This document shows, piece after piece, positions 21,243 to 32,355 of a stretch of 64,000 nt of DNA. Source of the DNA: Colwellia sp. (GTDB taxonomy: Bacteria; Pseudomonadota; Gammaproteobacteria; Enterobacterales; Alteromonadaceae); contig JAPYOP010000005.1 of assembly GCA_029938115.1 (NCBI GenBank), forward strand, positions 4,623 through 68,622. The letters run 5' to 3'. A program made the translations under genes and the position numbers. The notes under the pieces were generated by a model, which did no database searches, was not told where the DNA came from, and saw only the letters and a list, made by a program, of their open reading frames with translations. Position 1 is the first letter of the stretch. Each line of letters starts with the position of its first letter.

Positions 21243-22399
21243 TAGTGACTACCCTCGGTACTAGCGAGTGCTTGCGATGAGGAAAGCACTACTTGACCCG
21301 CAACATAACGATGAACACCTTGTGCAACAATTTTGTACTGTTTTATTGCTATACCATTAACGTAAACAGAGTGTTCATTGGCATGTAGTATGTTCACAGT
21401 AGCAGCTTGCAATTGAAAGCTGCTTTTTGCATCTAACGAAGGAGAGGCGATGAAAACCTGCCATTGACCCCTAACTCCGTCGGTTATAGCATTTATTGGT
21501 AACCAAAAGCCTGCTTTGTTAATTTTTTGCTCTATCGTTATCCTCACGAGTTGGCCATTAAAGCTTTTGTTTTTATCTATCTGCTCAAGCATTTTCAATC
21601 TTAGCTGCACGGTTCTATTGATTGCATCAATTTGATGACCTATAGCGATAAGTTTTGCTTGTTTGTTTTGATTGTTTATTTTTATTTGTATTAGTTGCCC
21701 TAATGACAATGTACTGGCAACTTTACTTGGAATACCAACACTAATTTCGTTGTTAGCACTTTCTATAATGCGAAAGCTTGTTTTGCTTGGAATGATTACT
21801 TCGCCATTTGATATTAGGCGATGAGTGATCACACCATCAAAAGGAGCGGTTAATGCTGATTTTTCTTCTTGGTATTCCAAGGTTTGAATACGCGCATTTA
21901 ACCCATTAATTTGTGCTTTAAGAATTTTATTTTCGGTATTCAATTCGTCAAGGCGTTGTTTAGAGCTGTACCCATCGGCAATGAGTGTTTTTATGCGAGT
22001 TAAATTGGTTTTATTTAATGCTATTTGTGCTTGTAATTGAGTTATTTGTGCTTGCAATTCAGATCTTTTATAGCTAAGTAGTTGGGTGTCTTGTTGTGCT
22101 AAAAGTTGCCCTTTTTTTACTATATCGCCATTATCTACTAATATTTCACTGATTCGGCCAGAGTACTCAAAGCTCAAATTAGTTTGCTGTTTTGCTGTAA
22201 CTTGGCCTAGGTAATCTCTTGCAATACTATAACTTTTTTTAGGAGAAATGTTCATAAGAGCAGCACTTTGATAGTATTTTTCAGCGTTTTTACTTTCATC
22301 TACATGTTTAGAGCAAGCAGAAAGAATCGCAAAAGTTAGAAATAAAAAAGTAACTTTCTTAATGTTGATAGTTTTTACTAAAGAAGATAAGTGATTCAT
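21242..22399 (-). CDS. RND efflux periplasmic adaptor (membrane fusion lipoprotein)
   Basis: Lipobox LSAC; coiled-coil hairpin between biotinyl-lipoyl-like halves; start uncertain (track start 22444). Confidence 0.88.
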   Translation of the reverse strand: MNHLSSLVKTINIKKVTFLFLTFAILSACSKHVDESKNAEKYYQSAALMNISPKKSYSIARDYLGQVTAKQQTNLSFEYSGRISEILVDNGDIVKKGQLLAQQDTQLLSYKRSELQAQITQLQAQIALNKTNLTRIKTLIADGYSSKQRLDELNTENKILKAQINGLNARIQTLEYQEEKSALTAPFDGVITHRLISNGEVIIPSKTSFRIIESANNEISVGIPSKVASTLSLGQLIQIKINNQNKQAKLIAIGHQIDAINRTVQLRLKMLEQIDKNKSFNGQLVRITIEQKINKAGFWLPINAITDGVRGQWQVFIASPSLDAKSSFQLQAATVNILHANEHSVYVNGIAIKQYKIVAQGVHRYVAGQVVLSSSQALASTEGSH

Positions 22400-22470
22400 A
22401 AATGAGAGCATTTTTACTGTGCCTATTAGAGAGATTAATAACAAAATTAAACAAACTCATACATATCAAG

Positions 22471-22529
22471 ACTAGACTGTACAGTCCATTTAAGTGTAGT
22501 CTAAATAGATTAGACTGGACTGTCTAGTT
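22471..22529. promoter_or_regulatory. Putative TetR operators between RND genes and tetR
   Basis: actagactgtacagtcca and tagactggactgtctagtt are near inverted copies in the divergent intergenic region. Confidence 0.65.
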
Positions 22530-22577
22530 TATTTTGTTAAAATGGAAAATGAAGCACAGTTGAAGTGAAGAGAGCCA

Positions 22578-23204
22578 ATGGTCAAGAAACGCAGTAAAAA
22601 TGAAGCTAAACGCCAGCAGATATTAGATGCCGCAATCAACCTGTTTATGGAACAAGGTTATGCTGCGACGAGTATGGATCTGATTGCTAAAAATGCCGAT
22701 GTTTCAAAGCAAACTGTTTATAGTCACTTTGGCAATAAAGATGATTTATTCTCTGCCTCAATAGAACAAAAATGTGAATCATTGCATATTTTAGATTTAT
22801 CTATGCATGATTTATCTGATCCGCAAACGATATTATTACAGTTAGCACAACGTTTAATCGATGTTATTGCCTCAAAGCAAGCTTGTGCAGTCCATAAAAT
22901 ATGTGCTTTTGAGTCGAATGCTTACCCGCAAGTATCGGATATTTTCTACCAAGCCGGCCCTCTTAGAGTCACTAATGAAATTACTCAGTTGATGGAAAAG
23001 CTACATCAACAAAAAGTGCTTTATATTGAAAATCCAAGGCATGCTGCTTTGCAATTTTTAAATATGATTAAGGGAGAGTTGTGGGTGCAAATAGAGTTCA
23101 ATACTAAAGAGCGTGTATCACCAACAGAAGTGGATGAATACTTACTTGATAGCGTGGCATTTTTTATTCGCGGCTATGCTAATAAAGTAGCGAGTAGCGA
23201 GTAG
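22578..23204 (+). CDS. TetR/AcrR-family transcriptional regulator
   Basis: N-terminal HTH ILDAAINLFMEQGYAATSMDLIAKNADVSKQTVYSHFGNKDDLF. Confidence 0.93.
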   Translation: MVKKRSKNEAKRQQILDAAINLFMEQGYAATSMDLIAKNADVSKQTVYSHFGNKDDLFSASIEQKCESLHILDLSMHDLSDPQTILLQLAQRLIDVIASKQACAVHKICAFESNAYPQVSDIFYQAGPLRVTNEITQLMEKLHQQKVLYIENPRHAALQFLNMIKGELWVQIEFNTKERVSPTEVDEYLLDSVAFFIRGYANKVASSE

Positions 23205-23249
23205 CGAGCATTGTGTACTTCGTCACTCATTACTTTTTTTGTTAGTAAC

Positions 23250-24278
23250 TTAAGCCTGTTGCCCTGTTGAATCTCTCACAACTAATTGTGGCACATACTG
23301 GCTTATTTCGTTGTTGCCTTTTTGCTTACGAATTTGGCTGATTAATAAGCTAGTAGCATCATTTGCTATTTGTTTATTAGGTTGGTTAGCTGTGGTTAAT
23401 TTAGGCCATGTTTGACGTGAGAATGGACTGTTTTCGAAACCGGCAATAGATAATTGCTCAGGTATTTTTATATTCATTAAACGCGCGGCAAATAATGCCC
23501 CCGCGGCAATTTCATCATTACATGAGAATATGGCTGTAGGTCGCTCTTCATAAGTTAGCTCTTGGGCTAATAATTGCTTAGCGCCATTTACGCCTGATTC
23601 AAAAGAATACTCACCTTCAATAACCCAGCTTTTATTAAACTCAATGTCGTTTGCTTTTAATGCACGTCTATATCCTTTATAACGTTCAATTGTTGACATA
23701 TGCTCAGCACCACCGGCAATAAAACTAATTTTCTTATGTCCTAAATCAATTAAATGCTGCGTTATCGTTTGTGCTGCATTTCTATCATTTACCATAACGC
23801 ATGGGCTTAATTCGTCAGGAGCAACATCTCCAGACATAATGCGAACTACTTTGATATCAAGCTCAAGAATACGTTTTACAAATTCAGGACGCTCTGAAAA
23901 CGGTGGAGTTAAAACCAAACCTGCTACACGAGCATGTTTAATGGTGTTTATTATTTCTTCGGTAATGTTTTCTTGTTGTGAATCACAAGGGTTGATCAAT
24001 AATTCAAAACCTTGTTGACGACAAGCTGATAAAATACCTTCTTGCATGTCAATTATATAATAGGCGTTTGGGTTATCGTATACATAGGCAATAGTAAAAG
24101 ACTTTGTACCCGCTAAATTTCGAGCGGCAAGGTTTGGCTGATAGTTAAGCTCTTTTACTGCAGCTTGTACTTTTTCACGGGTAAGTTGGCGAACCGACGG
24201 TTCATTATTCATCACGCGTGAAACGGTTTTAATTGATACGCCTGAGAGTTTGGCGACATCATTAATTGTTGCTTTCAT
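23250..24278 (-). CDS. LacI-family transcriptional regulator
   Basis: MKATINDVAKLSGVSIKTVSRVMNNEPSV HTH plus sugar-binding domain. Confidence 0.94.
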   Translation of the reverse strand: MKATINDVAKLSGVSIKTVSRVMNNEPSVRQLTREKVQAAVKELNYQPNLAARNLAGTKSFTIAYVYDNPNAYYIIDMQEGILSACRQQGFELLINPCDSQQENITEEIINTIKHARVAGLVLTPPFSERPEFVKRILELDIKVVRIMSGDVAPDELSPCVMVNDRNAAQTITQHLIDLGHKKISFIAGGAEHMSTIERYKGYRRALKANDIEFNKSWVIEGEYSFESGVNGAKQLLAQELTYEERPTAIFSCNDEIAAGALFAARLMNIKIPEQLSIAGFENSPFSRQTWPKLTTANQPNKQIANDATSLLISQIRKQKGNNEISQYVPQLVVRDSTGQQA

Positions 24279-24418
24279 TAATTTACTTAACCTTTTAGTT
24301 CTTTTTATTAAGTCTAATCACCGCTAGAGTAGAGCTTCTTTTGCTTTGCAGCAATAACTAATACTATTTTTATCTAATTAATCGAGCAGTAATCACGCAT
24401 AAGTCAACAATTAACGAT

Positions 24419-24432
24419 TGACAGCGCTGTCA
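24419..24432. promoter_or_regulatory. LacI-type operator palindrome TGACAGCGCTGTCA
   Basis: Perfect 14-bp palindrome with central CG between lacI-family gene and pgi. Confidence 0.65.
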
Positions 24433-24543
24433 TTTTTTAATAGGGTAACATAAATAAATTAGAAATCATAATAGTGTCATAGCTTGAATGTATCCTTTAG
24501 CGGATTGACACTATACTCATCAGTTAGGTATACAGGAATCACT

Positions 24544-26184
24544 ATGTCAGATCGTCAAACGTTAGCTAGTTGGAGAAAATTGCAACAATTAGCGCTAGAT
24601 AAAAAATCTCAGCACATGAATACTTTGTTTGCCAATGATAGTGAACGCTTTGAAAAGTTTTCTATTGAGCTACCAAACTTACTACTTGATTACTCAAAAA
24701 ACTTAATTGATTGTGAAACCTTAGACAGTTTATTAGATTTAGCTGAAGAAACAGAAGTTTGTCAATGGCGCACTAAAATGTTTACTGGTGCGAAGATAAA
24801 TAAAACAGAAGACCGCGCTGTATTGCATACGGCGTTGAGACGTCAAAGTGATGAGCCGCTTATATTAGATGGTGAGAATGTGACTGATCACGTACAAAGC
24901 CAATTGGAAAAAATGGAAGGTTTTGTAAATAAAGTGCGTCAAGGTCACTGGTTAGGATATTCAGGTAAGCGTATTACCGACATTGTAAACATTGGCGTCG
25001 GTGGCTCAAACCTTGGTCCGCAAATGGTTACTGAGGCACTGAAGCATTATAGTGACGGTGGTGTTAATGTTCATTATGTTTCTAATGTTGATGGCGCTCA
25101 AATTGTTGAAGTACTGCGCCCATTAGATCCTCAAAAAGTATTGTTTATAGTTTCTAGTAAAACCTTTACAACAACAGAAACAATGACAAACGCTAAAACA
25201 GCAATGAAATGGCTAACAAGCTCCTCGTTTGATGAAAAATCAGTGGCCAAACACTTTGTTGCTGTAACGGCTAATAAAGAAAACGCCATGAGCCTTGGCA
25301 TTGAAGAAGAAAATATATTTGATATGTGGGATTGGGTCGGTGGACGCTTTTCTTTATGGTCAGCAATCGGCTTAGCTATCGCTCTGGATTTAGGTTTCGA
25401 TAAATTTAAAGAGTTACTTGATGGCGCGCATGCAATGGATCAACATTTTATTAATGCCCCGTTGAGAGATAATATGCCTGCAATAATGGCGCTTATTAGT
25501 GTCTGGAATACCACCTTTTTAGGTGCACGTTCACAAGCTATTTTACCTTATGATCAAACTTTGCACATGCTCTCAGCTTATTTACAACAAGCAGAAATGG
25601 AAAGTAATGGTAAATCGGTCACTTGGGATGGTGATGAAGTTGATTATGCTACCGTACCATCAATTTGGGGTGAGCTAGGTATTAATGGGCAACATGCTTT
25701 TTATCAATATTTGCATCAAAGTAATAATGTAGTACCGGCTGACTTTATTGGCTCAGTAGAAAGTGTTACCCCTGTAAAAGGGCACCATGAAACACTCATG
25801 GCAAACTTTTTTGCTCAAACCCAAGCGTTAATGGCAGGTGTTAATGAAGAGCAGGTTAGGGCAGATCTTAAAGCGAAAGGGCGCACTCCTGATTATATTG
25901 ATAAAGTTGCACCACATAAAGTACATAAAGGTAATAGACCAACCAATACTATTTTGCTAAAGCGTATCGATCCTAAAACATTGGGTAGCTTGATTGCCGC
26001 TTATGAGCACAAAATATTTGTTCAAGGTATTATTCTACAAATATGTTCTTTTGATCAATGGGGCGTAGAGCTTGGTAAAGGCTTAGCCGCTGAGATTCAA
26101 GAGGAGCTAGAAAATAATAGTATTTCTGAACAGCATGATTGTTCAACGGCAAGTTTGATGAGATTTTATCAAGAAGCTAAGTAG
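24544..26184 (+). CDS. pgi: Glucose-6-phosphate isomerase
   Basis: DIVNIGVGGSNLGPQMV; GRFSLWSAIGL; ATG 24544 preferred over the upstream TTG. Confidence 0.97.
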   Translation: MSDRQTLASWRKLQQLALDKKSQHMNTLFANDSERFEKFSIELPNLLLDYSKNLIDCETLDSLLDLAEETEVCQWRTKMFTGAKINKTEDRAVLHTALRRQSDEPLILDGENVTDHVQSQLEKMEGFVNKVRQGHWLGYSGKRITDIVNIGVGGSNLGPQMVTEALKHYSDGGVNVHYVSNVDGAQIVEVLRPLDPQKVLFIVSSKTFTTTETMTNAKTAMKWLTSSSFDEKSVAKHFVAVTANKENAMSLGIEEENIFDMWDWVGGRFSLWSAIGLAIALDLGFDKFKELLDGAHAMDQHFINAPLRDNMPAIMALISVWNTTFLGARSQAILPYDQTLHMLSAYLQQAEMESNGKSVTWDGDEVDYATVPSIWGELGINGQHAFYQYLHQSNNVVPADFIGSVESVTPVKGHHETLMANFFAQTQALMAGVNEEQVRADLKAKGRTPDYIDKVAPHKVHKGNRPTNTILLKRIDPKTLGSLIAAYEHKIFVQGIILQICSFDQWGVELGKGLAAEIQEELENNSISEQHDCSTASLMRFYQEAK

Positions 26185-26211
26185 TTTATTTTCAAATAAA
26201 TAACTTCTAAT

Positions 26212-26247
26212 AAAAAAGCAGTCACTAACATTAGTGACTGCTTTTTT
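26212..26247. terminator. Bidirectional terminator between pgi and epd
   Basis: aaaaaagcagtcactaacattagtgactgctttttt. Confidence 0.9.
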
Positions 26248-26289
26248 AGTTTTTATTTTTAAATAAAACAATAGTTATAATAAATACAG

Positions 26290-27336
26290 CTAAGCCATAT
26301 GTTGTGCAGTATCTAACATTCTATTGGCAAAACCCCATTCATTGTCACTCCAAACTAACATTTTTACTAAGCGCTTATGGCTAACACGGGTTTGATTTCC
26401 GTCAACAATACATGAATGCGCATCATGGTTAAAATCAGCTGAAACTAATGGCTCCTCAGTGTAAGCCAATATGCCTTCTAAGCCGTTATCTGTTAACTGT
26501 TTTGATTGGGCATCCTTAATGATTTGATTAATGTCATCAATAGTCACATCTTCATTAACGGTTATGCTTAAATCCATTGCGGTCACATTTAGTGTAGGCA
26601 CACGAACAGCAATAGCTTCGAAGCGACCTTTAAATTTAGGCAAAATTCTTTCTATGCCAATAGCAAGTTTTGTGTCAACTGGAATAATAGACTGACTTGC
26701 TGCCCGAGCACGACGAAGATCAGGATGATAAGCATCAATAACTTGTTGATCATGCATTGAGGAGTGAATAGTGGTTATAGTACCGCTTTCAATACCAAAG
26801 GCATCATCTAACACTTTAATTACAGGCACAATACAATTAGTAGTACATGAACCATTAGAGACGACCTTATCATCGGCATTAAGCTCTAGGTGATTTATGC
26901 CGTAGATAATCGTCGCATCAATATCGTGGGTGCAAGGATGGGAGAACAGAACTTTTTTAGCGCCTTGTTTAATATGAGCCAAACCATCAGCTTGGCTACC
27001 AAACATGCCAGTACAGTCAAGCACAATGTCTACGTTATGTGTTTGCCAAGGCAGTTGTTCTATAGTTTCATAATGATACAAAGCTATTTCATCTTGACCT
27101 GCACAGTTATTTTTAGAGTTATTATCTGAAATGAATAATTTTTCATCTTCTTGCTCAACGTTGAAAGCAAAACGCCCATGGGTGGTATCGTATTTTAATA
27201 GGTGGGCAATACCTGTTGCAGGCGCGAGATCGTTAATCGCTACAATGTTAAAAAGCTCTGTTTTACCGCTTTCATAAAGTGCTCTTACAATGCTGCGACC
27301 GATACGGCCAAAACCATTTATAGCAATGTTTATCAT
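26290..27336 (-). CDS. epd: Erythrose-4-phosphate dehydrogenase
   Basis: NGSCTTNC active site; [37 protein letters not shown] as in Epd; next to tkt. Confidence 0.9.
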   Translation of the reverse strand: MINIAINGFGRIGRSIVRALYESGKTELFNIVAINDLAPATGIAHLLKYDTTHGRFAFNVEQEDEKLFISDNNSKNNCAGQDEIALYHYETIEQLPWQTHNVDIVLDCTGMFGSQADGLAHIKQGAKKVLFSHPCTHDIDATIIYGINHLELNADDKVVSNGSCTTNCIVPVIKVLDDAFGIESGTITTIHSSMHDQQVIDAYHPDLRRARAASQSIIPVDTKLAIGIERILPKFKGRFEAIAVRVPTLNVTAMDLSITVNEDVTIDDINQIIKDAQSKQLTDNGLEGILAYTEEPLVSADFNHDAHSCIVDGNQTRVSHKRLVKMLVWSDNEWGFANRMLDTAQHMA

Positions 27337-27421
27337 ATGTCTGTATGTGCGAATTACTCGCGAAGTTTAGGTGAGTAAGGTGGGCATCTTAATTAGCCCA
27401 CCATTTTATAGTTATGTACGC

Positions 27422-29410
27422 TTAAAGTGCATTAACTGTTTTGATAACATTATCAGCAGTAAAACCAAAATGCTCAAGTAATACGTTACCTGGTGCTGAT
27501 TCACCAAAAGTTGTCATACCGACAACAGCTCCGTTTAAACCAACATATTTAGCCCAAAAATCAACATGCGCAGCTTCAATAGCTACACGGTTGGTAACAC
27601 TGGCAGGTAATACAGATTCTTTATAGTCACTTGTTTGTGCATCAAAAATATTAGTTGATGGCATGGAAACAACGCGAATTTTTTTACCTTGTTCAGTTAA
27701 TGCTTTGGCTGAATCCATTGCTAAACCAACTTCAGAGCCTGTAGCAATTAATATTACTTCTGGAGTACCATCGCAATCTTGTAAAATGTAACCACCCTTG
27801 GCAATATCAGATACTTGTGCTTGGCTACGTGACATTGCGGGTAAACCTTGACGCGAGAAAATCAACGCAGAAGGTGCTTTTTGGTTTTGTACTGCCGCTT
27901 TCCAAGCGACGGCTGATTCAGTTGCATCACATGGGCGCCAAGTTGTTAAGTTTGGTGTGGTGCGTAAACTCGTTAGTTGCTCTATTGGCTGATGAGTTGG
28001 ACCATCTTCACCCTGACCAATTGAGTCATGGGTGTATACAAAAATATTTTGAATACCCATCAATGCAGACATTCGTACGGCATTACGCGCATATTCCATG
28101 AACATCATAAACGTTGCACCATAATTGATGAAACCGCCATGAAGTGATACACCATTCATGATACCGCTCATACCAAATTCTCGTACACCGTAAAAAATGT
28201 AGTTACCAGCCGCATCGGTTTGAATGCCTTTTGAGCCTGACCAAAGTGTTAAGTTTGAGCCTGCTAAATCGGCAGAGCCACCTAACATTTCAGGTAATAC
28301 TGGACCAAAAGCTTCAATGGCATTTTGTGATGCTTTACGAGAGGCTATGTTATCGCCTTTTTCATGACATTCTTGGATAAAAGCATTGGCTGTAGCTTCG
28401 AAGTCGCTTGGTAAGTCACCTTTAATAACACGACGTTCATATTCACTAGCAAGCGCTGGATGTGCGGCTTGGTATGCGCTAAATTTTTCATTCCAGCTAA
28501 CTTGGTTCGCAGCGCCTTTTTCGTTTTGATCCCATTGTCCATAAACATCAGCAGGAATTTCAAAAGCAGGATGTTCCCAGTTTAACGCTTTACGGGTTGC
28601 TGCTATTTCGTCATCACCTAATGGTGCGCCATGGCAGTTATGCGTACCTTGTTTGTTTGGTGAACCGAAACCTATGATTGTTTTACAACAAATCATTGAT
28701 GGTTTGTCGGTAACTGACTTAGCTTCAACAATAGCTGCAGCAATTGCAGCGCTATCATGTCCGTCAACACTAATTACATGCCAGCCATAAGCTTCAAAAC
28801 GGGCAGGGGTATTATCGGTAAACCAGCCTTCAACATGACCGTCGATAGAAATGCCATTATCATCCCAAAAAGAAATTAATTTCCCCAAACCTAACGTGCC
28901 GGCAAGCGAGCTAACTTCGTGAGAAATACCTTCCATTAAACAACCATCGCCTAAGAAACAGTATGTGTAATGATCCACAATGTCATGGCCTTCACGGTTA
29001 AACTGTGCAGCTAAGGTTTTTTCAGCAATAGCCATACCGACCGCATTTGAAAGACCAGCGCCTAATGGGCCTGTTGTTGTTTCAACACCGGGTGTATAAC
29101 CATATTCAGGATGGCCTGGCGTTTTAGAGTGTAATTGACGGAAGTTTTTTAAGTCATCAATAGACAAATCATAACCAGTTAAATGCAATAGCGAGTAAAT
29201 TAGCATTGAGCCATGGCCGTTAGAAAGTATAAATCGATCACGATCAGCCCAATTAGGATCACTTGGGTTGTGTTTTAAGAAATCACGCCATAAAACTTCG
29301 GCGATATCCGCCATACCCATAGGGGCACCAGGGTGTCCTGATTTTGCTTTTTGAACGGCATCCATGCTTAACACACGAATGGCATTGGCTAGTTCTTGAC
29401 GCGACGACAT
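27422..29410 (-). CDS. tktA: Transketolase
   Basis: [35 protein letters not shown]; 662 aa. Confidence 0.97.
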   Translation of the reverse strand: MSSRQELANAIRVLSMDAVQKAKSGHPGAPMGMADIAEVLWRDFLKHNPSDPNWADRDRFILSNGHGSMLIYSLLHLTGYDLSIDDLKNFRQLHSKTPGHPEYGYTPGVETTTGPLGAGLSNAVGMAIAEKTLAAQFNREGHDIVDHYTYCFLGDGCLMEGISHEVSSLAGTLGLGKLISFWDDNGISIDGHVEGWFTDNTPARFEAYGWHVISVDGHDSAAIAAAIVEAKSVTDKPSMICCKTIIGFGSPNKQGTHNCHGAPLGDDEIAATRKALNWEHPAFEIPADVYGQWDQNEKGAANQVSWNEKFSAYQAAHPALASEYERRVIKGDLPSDFEATANAFIQECHEKGDNIASRKASQNAIEAFGPVLPEMLGGSADLAGSNLTLWSGSKGIQTDAAGNYIFYGVREFGMSGIMNGVSLHGGFINYGATFMMFMEYARNAVRMSALMGIQNIFVYTHDSIGQGEDGPTHQPIEQLTSLRTTPNLTTWRPCDATESAVAWKAAVQNQKAPSALIFSRQGLPAMSRSQAQVSDIAKGGYILQDCDGTPEVILIATGSEVGLAMDSAKALTEQGKKIRVVSMPSTNIFDAQTSDYKESVLPASVTNRVAIEAAHVDFWAKYVGLNGAVVGMTTFGESAPGNVLLEHFGFTADNVIKTVNAL

Positions 29411-29669
29411 ATTGGCTCCAGATCTACTTTAAATTAAAAGATATTTGTACTTAAATAAATTGCGCGTATTTTCCACTACCACAACGCATAGCGCAAATTA
29501 AATCGCACTATTTTTTATATTTTTTATTAGAGATATGCCAAGAAGTTGAATATCACTATGAAAACAAACTATTGATAGCCCAACTACTGGGATAAGTTTG
29601 AGTAAGAACAAAAAATAGTGCTATATTCACTACAGTAAAATCACTAATTAATTGATTAATTATAAAATA

Positions 29670-31973
29670 ATGCAAAATACTCCTCAGCGCTTTTTCTTAG
29701 CAATTTTTATTTATCTCAGTGTGTGTGCATACACATTTTTTTTCATCGCACCATATTCTTTTACCAGCTTTGTTGGACCTGCGGCAGGTATAACAACTGC
29801 TTTGGTGATCTTTTTAGGTGTTAACATATTATTAGCCACTGCTGTAGCAACCGTGCTCTTTTGTTTGTTCTTATATTTCTGGTTAGAATTACCAATCGAA
29901 TTATCTATGATTATTATCACTTTGTTGGCGCTTACACTGCAGGGTTTTTGGGCTAAACAGCTAATTCTTTCTGAAGTTAATAAGCAGAATTGGCTTAAAT
30001 CTAGAAGGGATTTATTTTCCTTTTTATTGAAAATAGGCCCTTTAATTAGTCTTGTTTCAGCTTTTACAGTTGTTATTCTTACGGTGATAGATAATCAGTC
30101 ACTGGGTGAAAATTTACTTTTTACTTTTGCTAACTGTTGGTCGAATAGTATTTTGTTTTCTATATTCTTTACTCCTATTTTTTTACTTTATCAAGGTAGG
30201 CACCAACTAAGTTCATCTAAACGGTTTTTTATTACCCTAGCATCATTATTAGCGATTGTTACTATTGGTTTATTGTTTAACATTTCTCAAAATGTTCAAC
30301 AACACCAACGACAAGACACATTCAATAACGTTCAGCGAGAAGTATTACAGAGTATTAAGCAAGAAATAGCTTTAACTATAGAACAAGTAAATAGTTTATC
30401 TGCATTTTTCAAAGCGAGTGAACAAGTAAATAAAAATGAGTTTGACTTGTTTTTGCAGCATGTTTTTCAAAATAAATCGAGTGTAAGAGTATTCGAATGG
30501 GCTCCTGTCGTTAATCATGAAAATAGAATTGAGTTTGAAAGATATTTCGGCAATATTAATGAGAAAACTTTAGAGGGTAAATTGAAAAATGCGACAAAAA
30601 GAAGTCGTTATGCTCCGATTCAGTATATTTATCCGTCGTTAAATAATGGCCAAGTTTTAGGTTTTAATGTGTTTAATAACACTAAAACGACTATTGATAT
30701 GGATAAAGTCATTAGCCATGGTGATGTTGTTGCAAGTGCTCCAGTTAGTTTGATTCAAGATGAACATGCTAATTTGGCAATACTCTTTGTCTCAGCTGTT
30801 TTTTCTGAAAAGGATGTTCAAGAACAAAACAGGCAAGATCATTTATTAGGTTTTGTTATTGCTGTAGTTCAGTTTGAACGTTTTTTTAAGAAAATTTCAC
30901 CTTTAAAATCGGATGAGATCACTTTATTTATTGAAGACATAACCATGCAAGAGCCTTATATATTATTTGGTAAGCAACTAAATGAAAGTTATCGTCATGT
31001 TGAAATGACGGATATAAATGTGGGCTCAAGAATATGGCGTATTAGCTTAGGTGAAAATACTCCTTGGCAAATGCAAGAGAAAAACTGGCAAGTTTGGGGA
31101 ATGTTATTTGGGGCAACATTAGGTGGCATTTTATTTCAAGTTCTTATATTAATGATGGCGGTGTATTCGAATGAGTTAAGTGATCAAGTTACTCAAAAAA
31201 CTAGAGAATTAATTTTAGCCAAGGAGAAATCAGAGCACGAAAACACCGCTAAAACAGGTTTTTTACATACCCTTACGAATGAGTTAAAAACACCACTAGA
31301 AGCTCTAATTCACTTTACTGCTCAGTTAAATAAAATTGAACCACATGAACAAAAAAGTATTGTTCAAAACATGGAGTTAACACAGGATAATATGCAAAAG
31401 CTACTTAATATGGTTGAAGATTTATCTAAACTTGAGTTAGGAGAGTTAACCGTAAATAGTGAGACACTGGATTTTTATGGATTTATAGAGCGAGTAGACG
31501 CTATGTTAAAAGCAAGTGAATCAAATACTGATAAAAATATAGCCTTCTTAATTGCCCCTAATGTGCCGCATTTTATAAACAGTGATGAACTTAAAATCCA
31601 ACAGCTTTTGATCGCTTTTTGTGGTGGTGTTCATCAATTATTTGCTGTAAATAATATGAAGTTATCAATAAAAGCTCACCATCATCAAAATAGTATCGCC
31701 ACACTATTATTTGTTTTCACTAGCCATGATATTGAAACGAGTGATTTGACTGAAAAGTTTCAACATTTTATTGCAAAAGATGTGGCATCATATAGTACAG
31801 AAATGGCTATAGCTAAAGAGGTTTGTCAATTAATGGGAGGCGATGCTAATTTGGCTATTTCAGCTTCAGGGGAAAGAATATTGACTGTTTCTCTAAAAGT
31901 GAGCGTCACTTCAAGTAAACAACAGCAAACCTATCAAGCAGAAATGTTTGATGAAAACTTAAATAAAAGTTAA
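29670..31973 (+). CDS. MASE1/CHASE-domain sensor with degenerate histidine-kinase module
   Basis: Multi-TM N-terminus, CHASE-like periplasmic domain, TM, then FLHTLTNELKTPLEAL dimerisation region. Confidence 0.75.
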   Translation: MQNTPQRFFLAIFIYLSVCAYTFFFIAPYSFTSFVGPAAGITTALVIFLGVNILLATAVATVLFCLFLYFWLELPIELSMIIITLLALTLQGFWAKQLILSEVNKQNWLKSRRDLFSFLLKIGPLISLVSAFTVVILTVIDNQSLGENLLFTFANCWSNSILFSIFFTPIFLLYQGRHQLSSSKRFFITLASLLAIVTIGLLFNISQNVQQHQRQDTFNNVQREVLQSIKQEIALTIEQVNSLSAFFKASEQVNKNEFDLFLQHVFQNKSSVRVFEWAPVVNHENRIEFERYFGNINEKTLEGKLKNATKRSRYAPIQYIYPSLNNGQVLGFNVFNNTKTTIDMDKVISHGDVVASAPVSLIQDEHANLAILFVSAVFSEKDVQEQNRQDHLLGFVIAVVQFERFFKKISPLKSDEITLFIEDITMQEPYILFGKQLNESYRHVEMTDINVGSRIWRISLGENTPWQMQEKNWQVWGMLFGATLGGILFQVLILMMAVYSNELSDQVTQKTRELILAKEKSEHENTAKTGFLHTLTNELKTPLEALIHFTAQLNKIEPHEQKSIVQNMELTQDNMQKLLNMVEDLSKLELGELTVNSETLDFYGFIERVDAMLKASESNTDKNIAFLIAPNVPHFINSDELKIQQLLIAFCGGVHQLFAVNNMKLSIKAHHHQNSIATLLFVFTSHDIETSDLTEKFQHFIAKDVASYSTEMAIAKEVCQLMGGDANLAISASGERILTVSLKVSVTSSKQQQTYQAEMFDENLNKS

Positions 31974-32110
31974 GTAGTTAATTTTTATCTTGAATTATTG
32001 AACCAAATAGTTTACTTTTTAATCAGGTTGCCTAAAGTCAGGTATTATTTTGTAATTAAATAATATTTATGAAAATAAAAATGCAATCAAATAAAAATTA
32101 GGTAGATAAA

Positions 32111-32245
32111 ATGCGTAGGTCATCCCCCAGAGGATTGAAGCTGACTACGGTTATTTTTGCAGTATTTGTTATGACCGTTTCAGCAATATTGAGTAATACC
32201 TCAGTAGCTGATGACATGGAAGTAGAAACAGTACAATCAGAATAA
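32111..32245 (+). CDS. Small predicted membrane/secreted protein, 44 aa
   Basis: Own translation: MRRSSPRGLKLTTVIFAVFVMTVSAILSNTSVADDMEVETVQSE; RBS-like aggtag; followed by a terminator; absent from supplied track. Confidence 0.55.
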   Translation: MRRSSPRGLKLTTVIFAVFVMTVSAILSNTSVADDMEVETVQSE

Positions 32246-32293
32246 TAATTGATTAGGGCTAAGTTTTAGTCTTATTATCAATAATGGAAATTT

Positions 32294-32328
32294 AAGCCCT
32301 GTGCTCATAAGAGTTATAGGGCTTTTTT
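32294..32328 (+). terminator. Terminator after small ORF
   Basis: aagccct...agggctttttt. Confidence 0.65.
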
Positions 32329-32355
32329 CTTTGTATAACGTGGTGTACATATATT

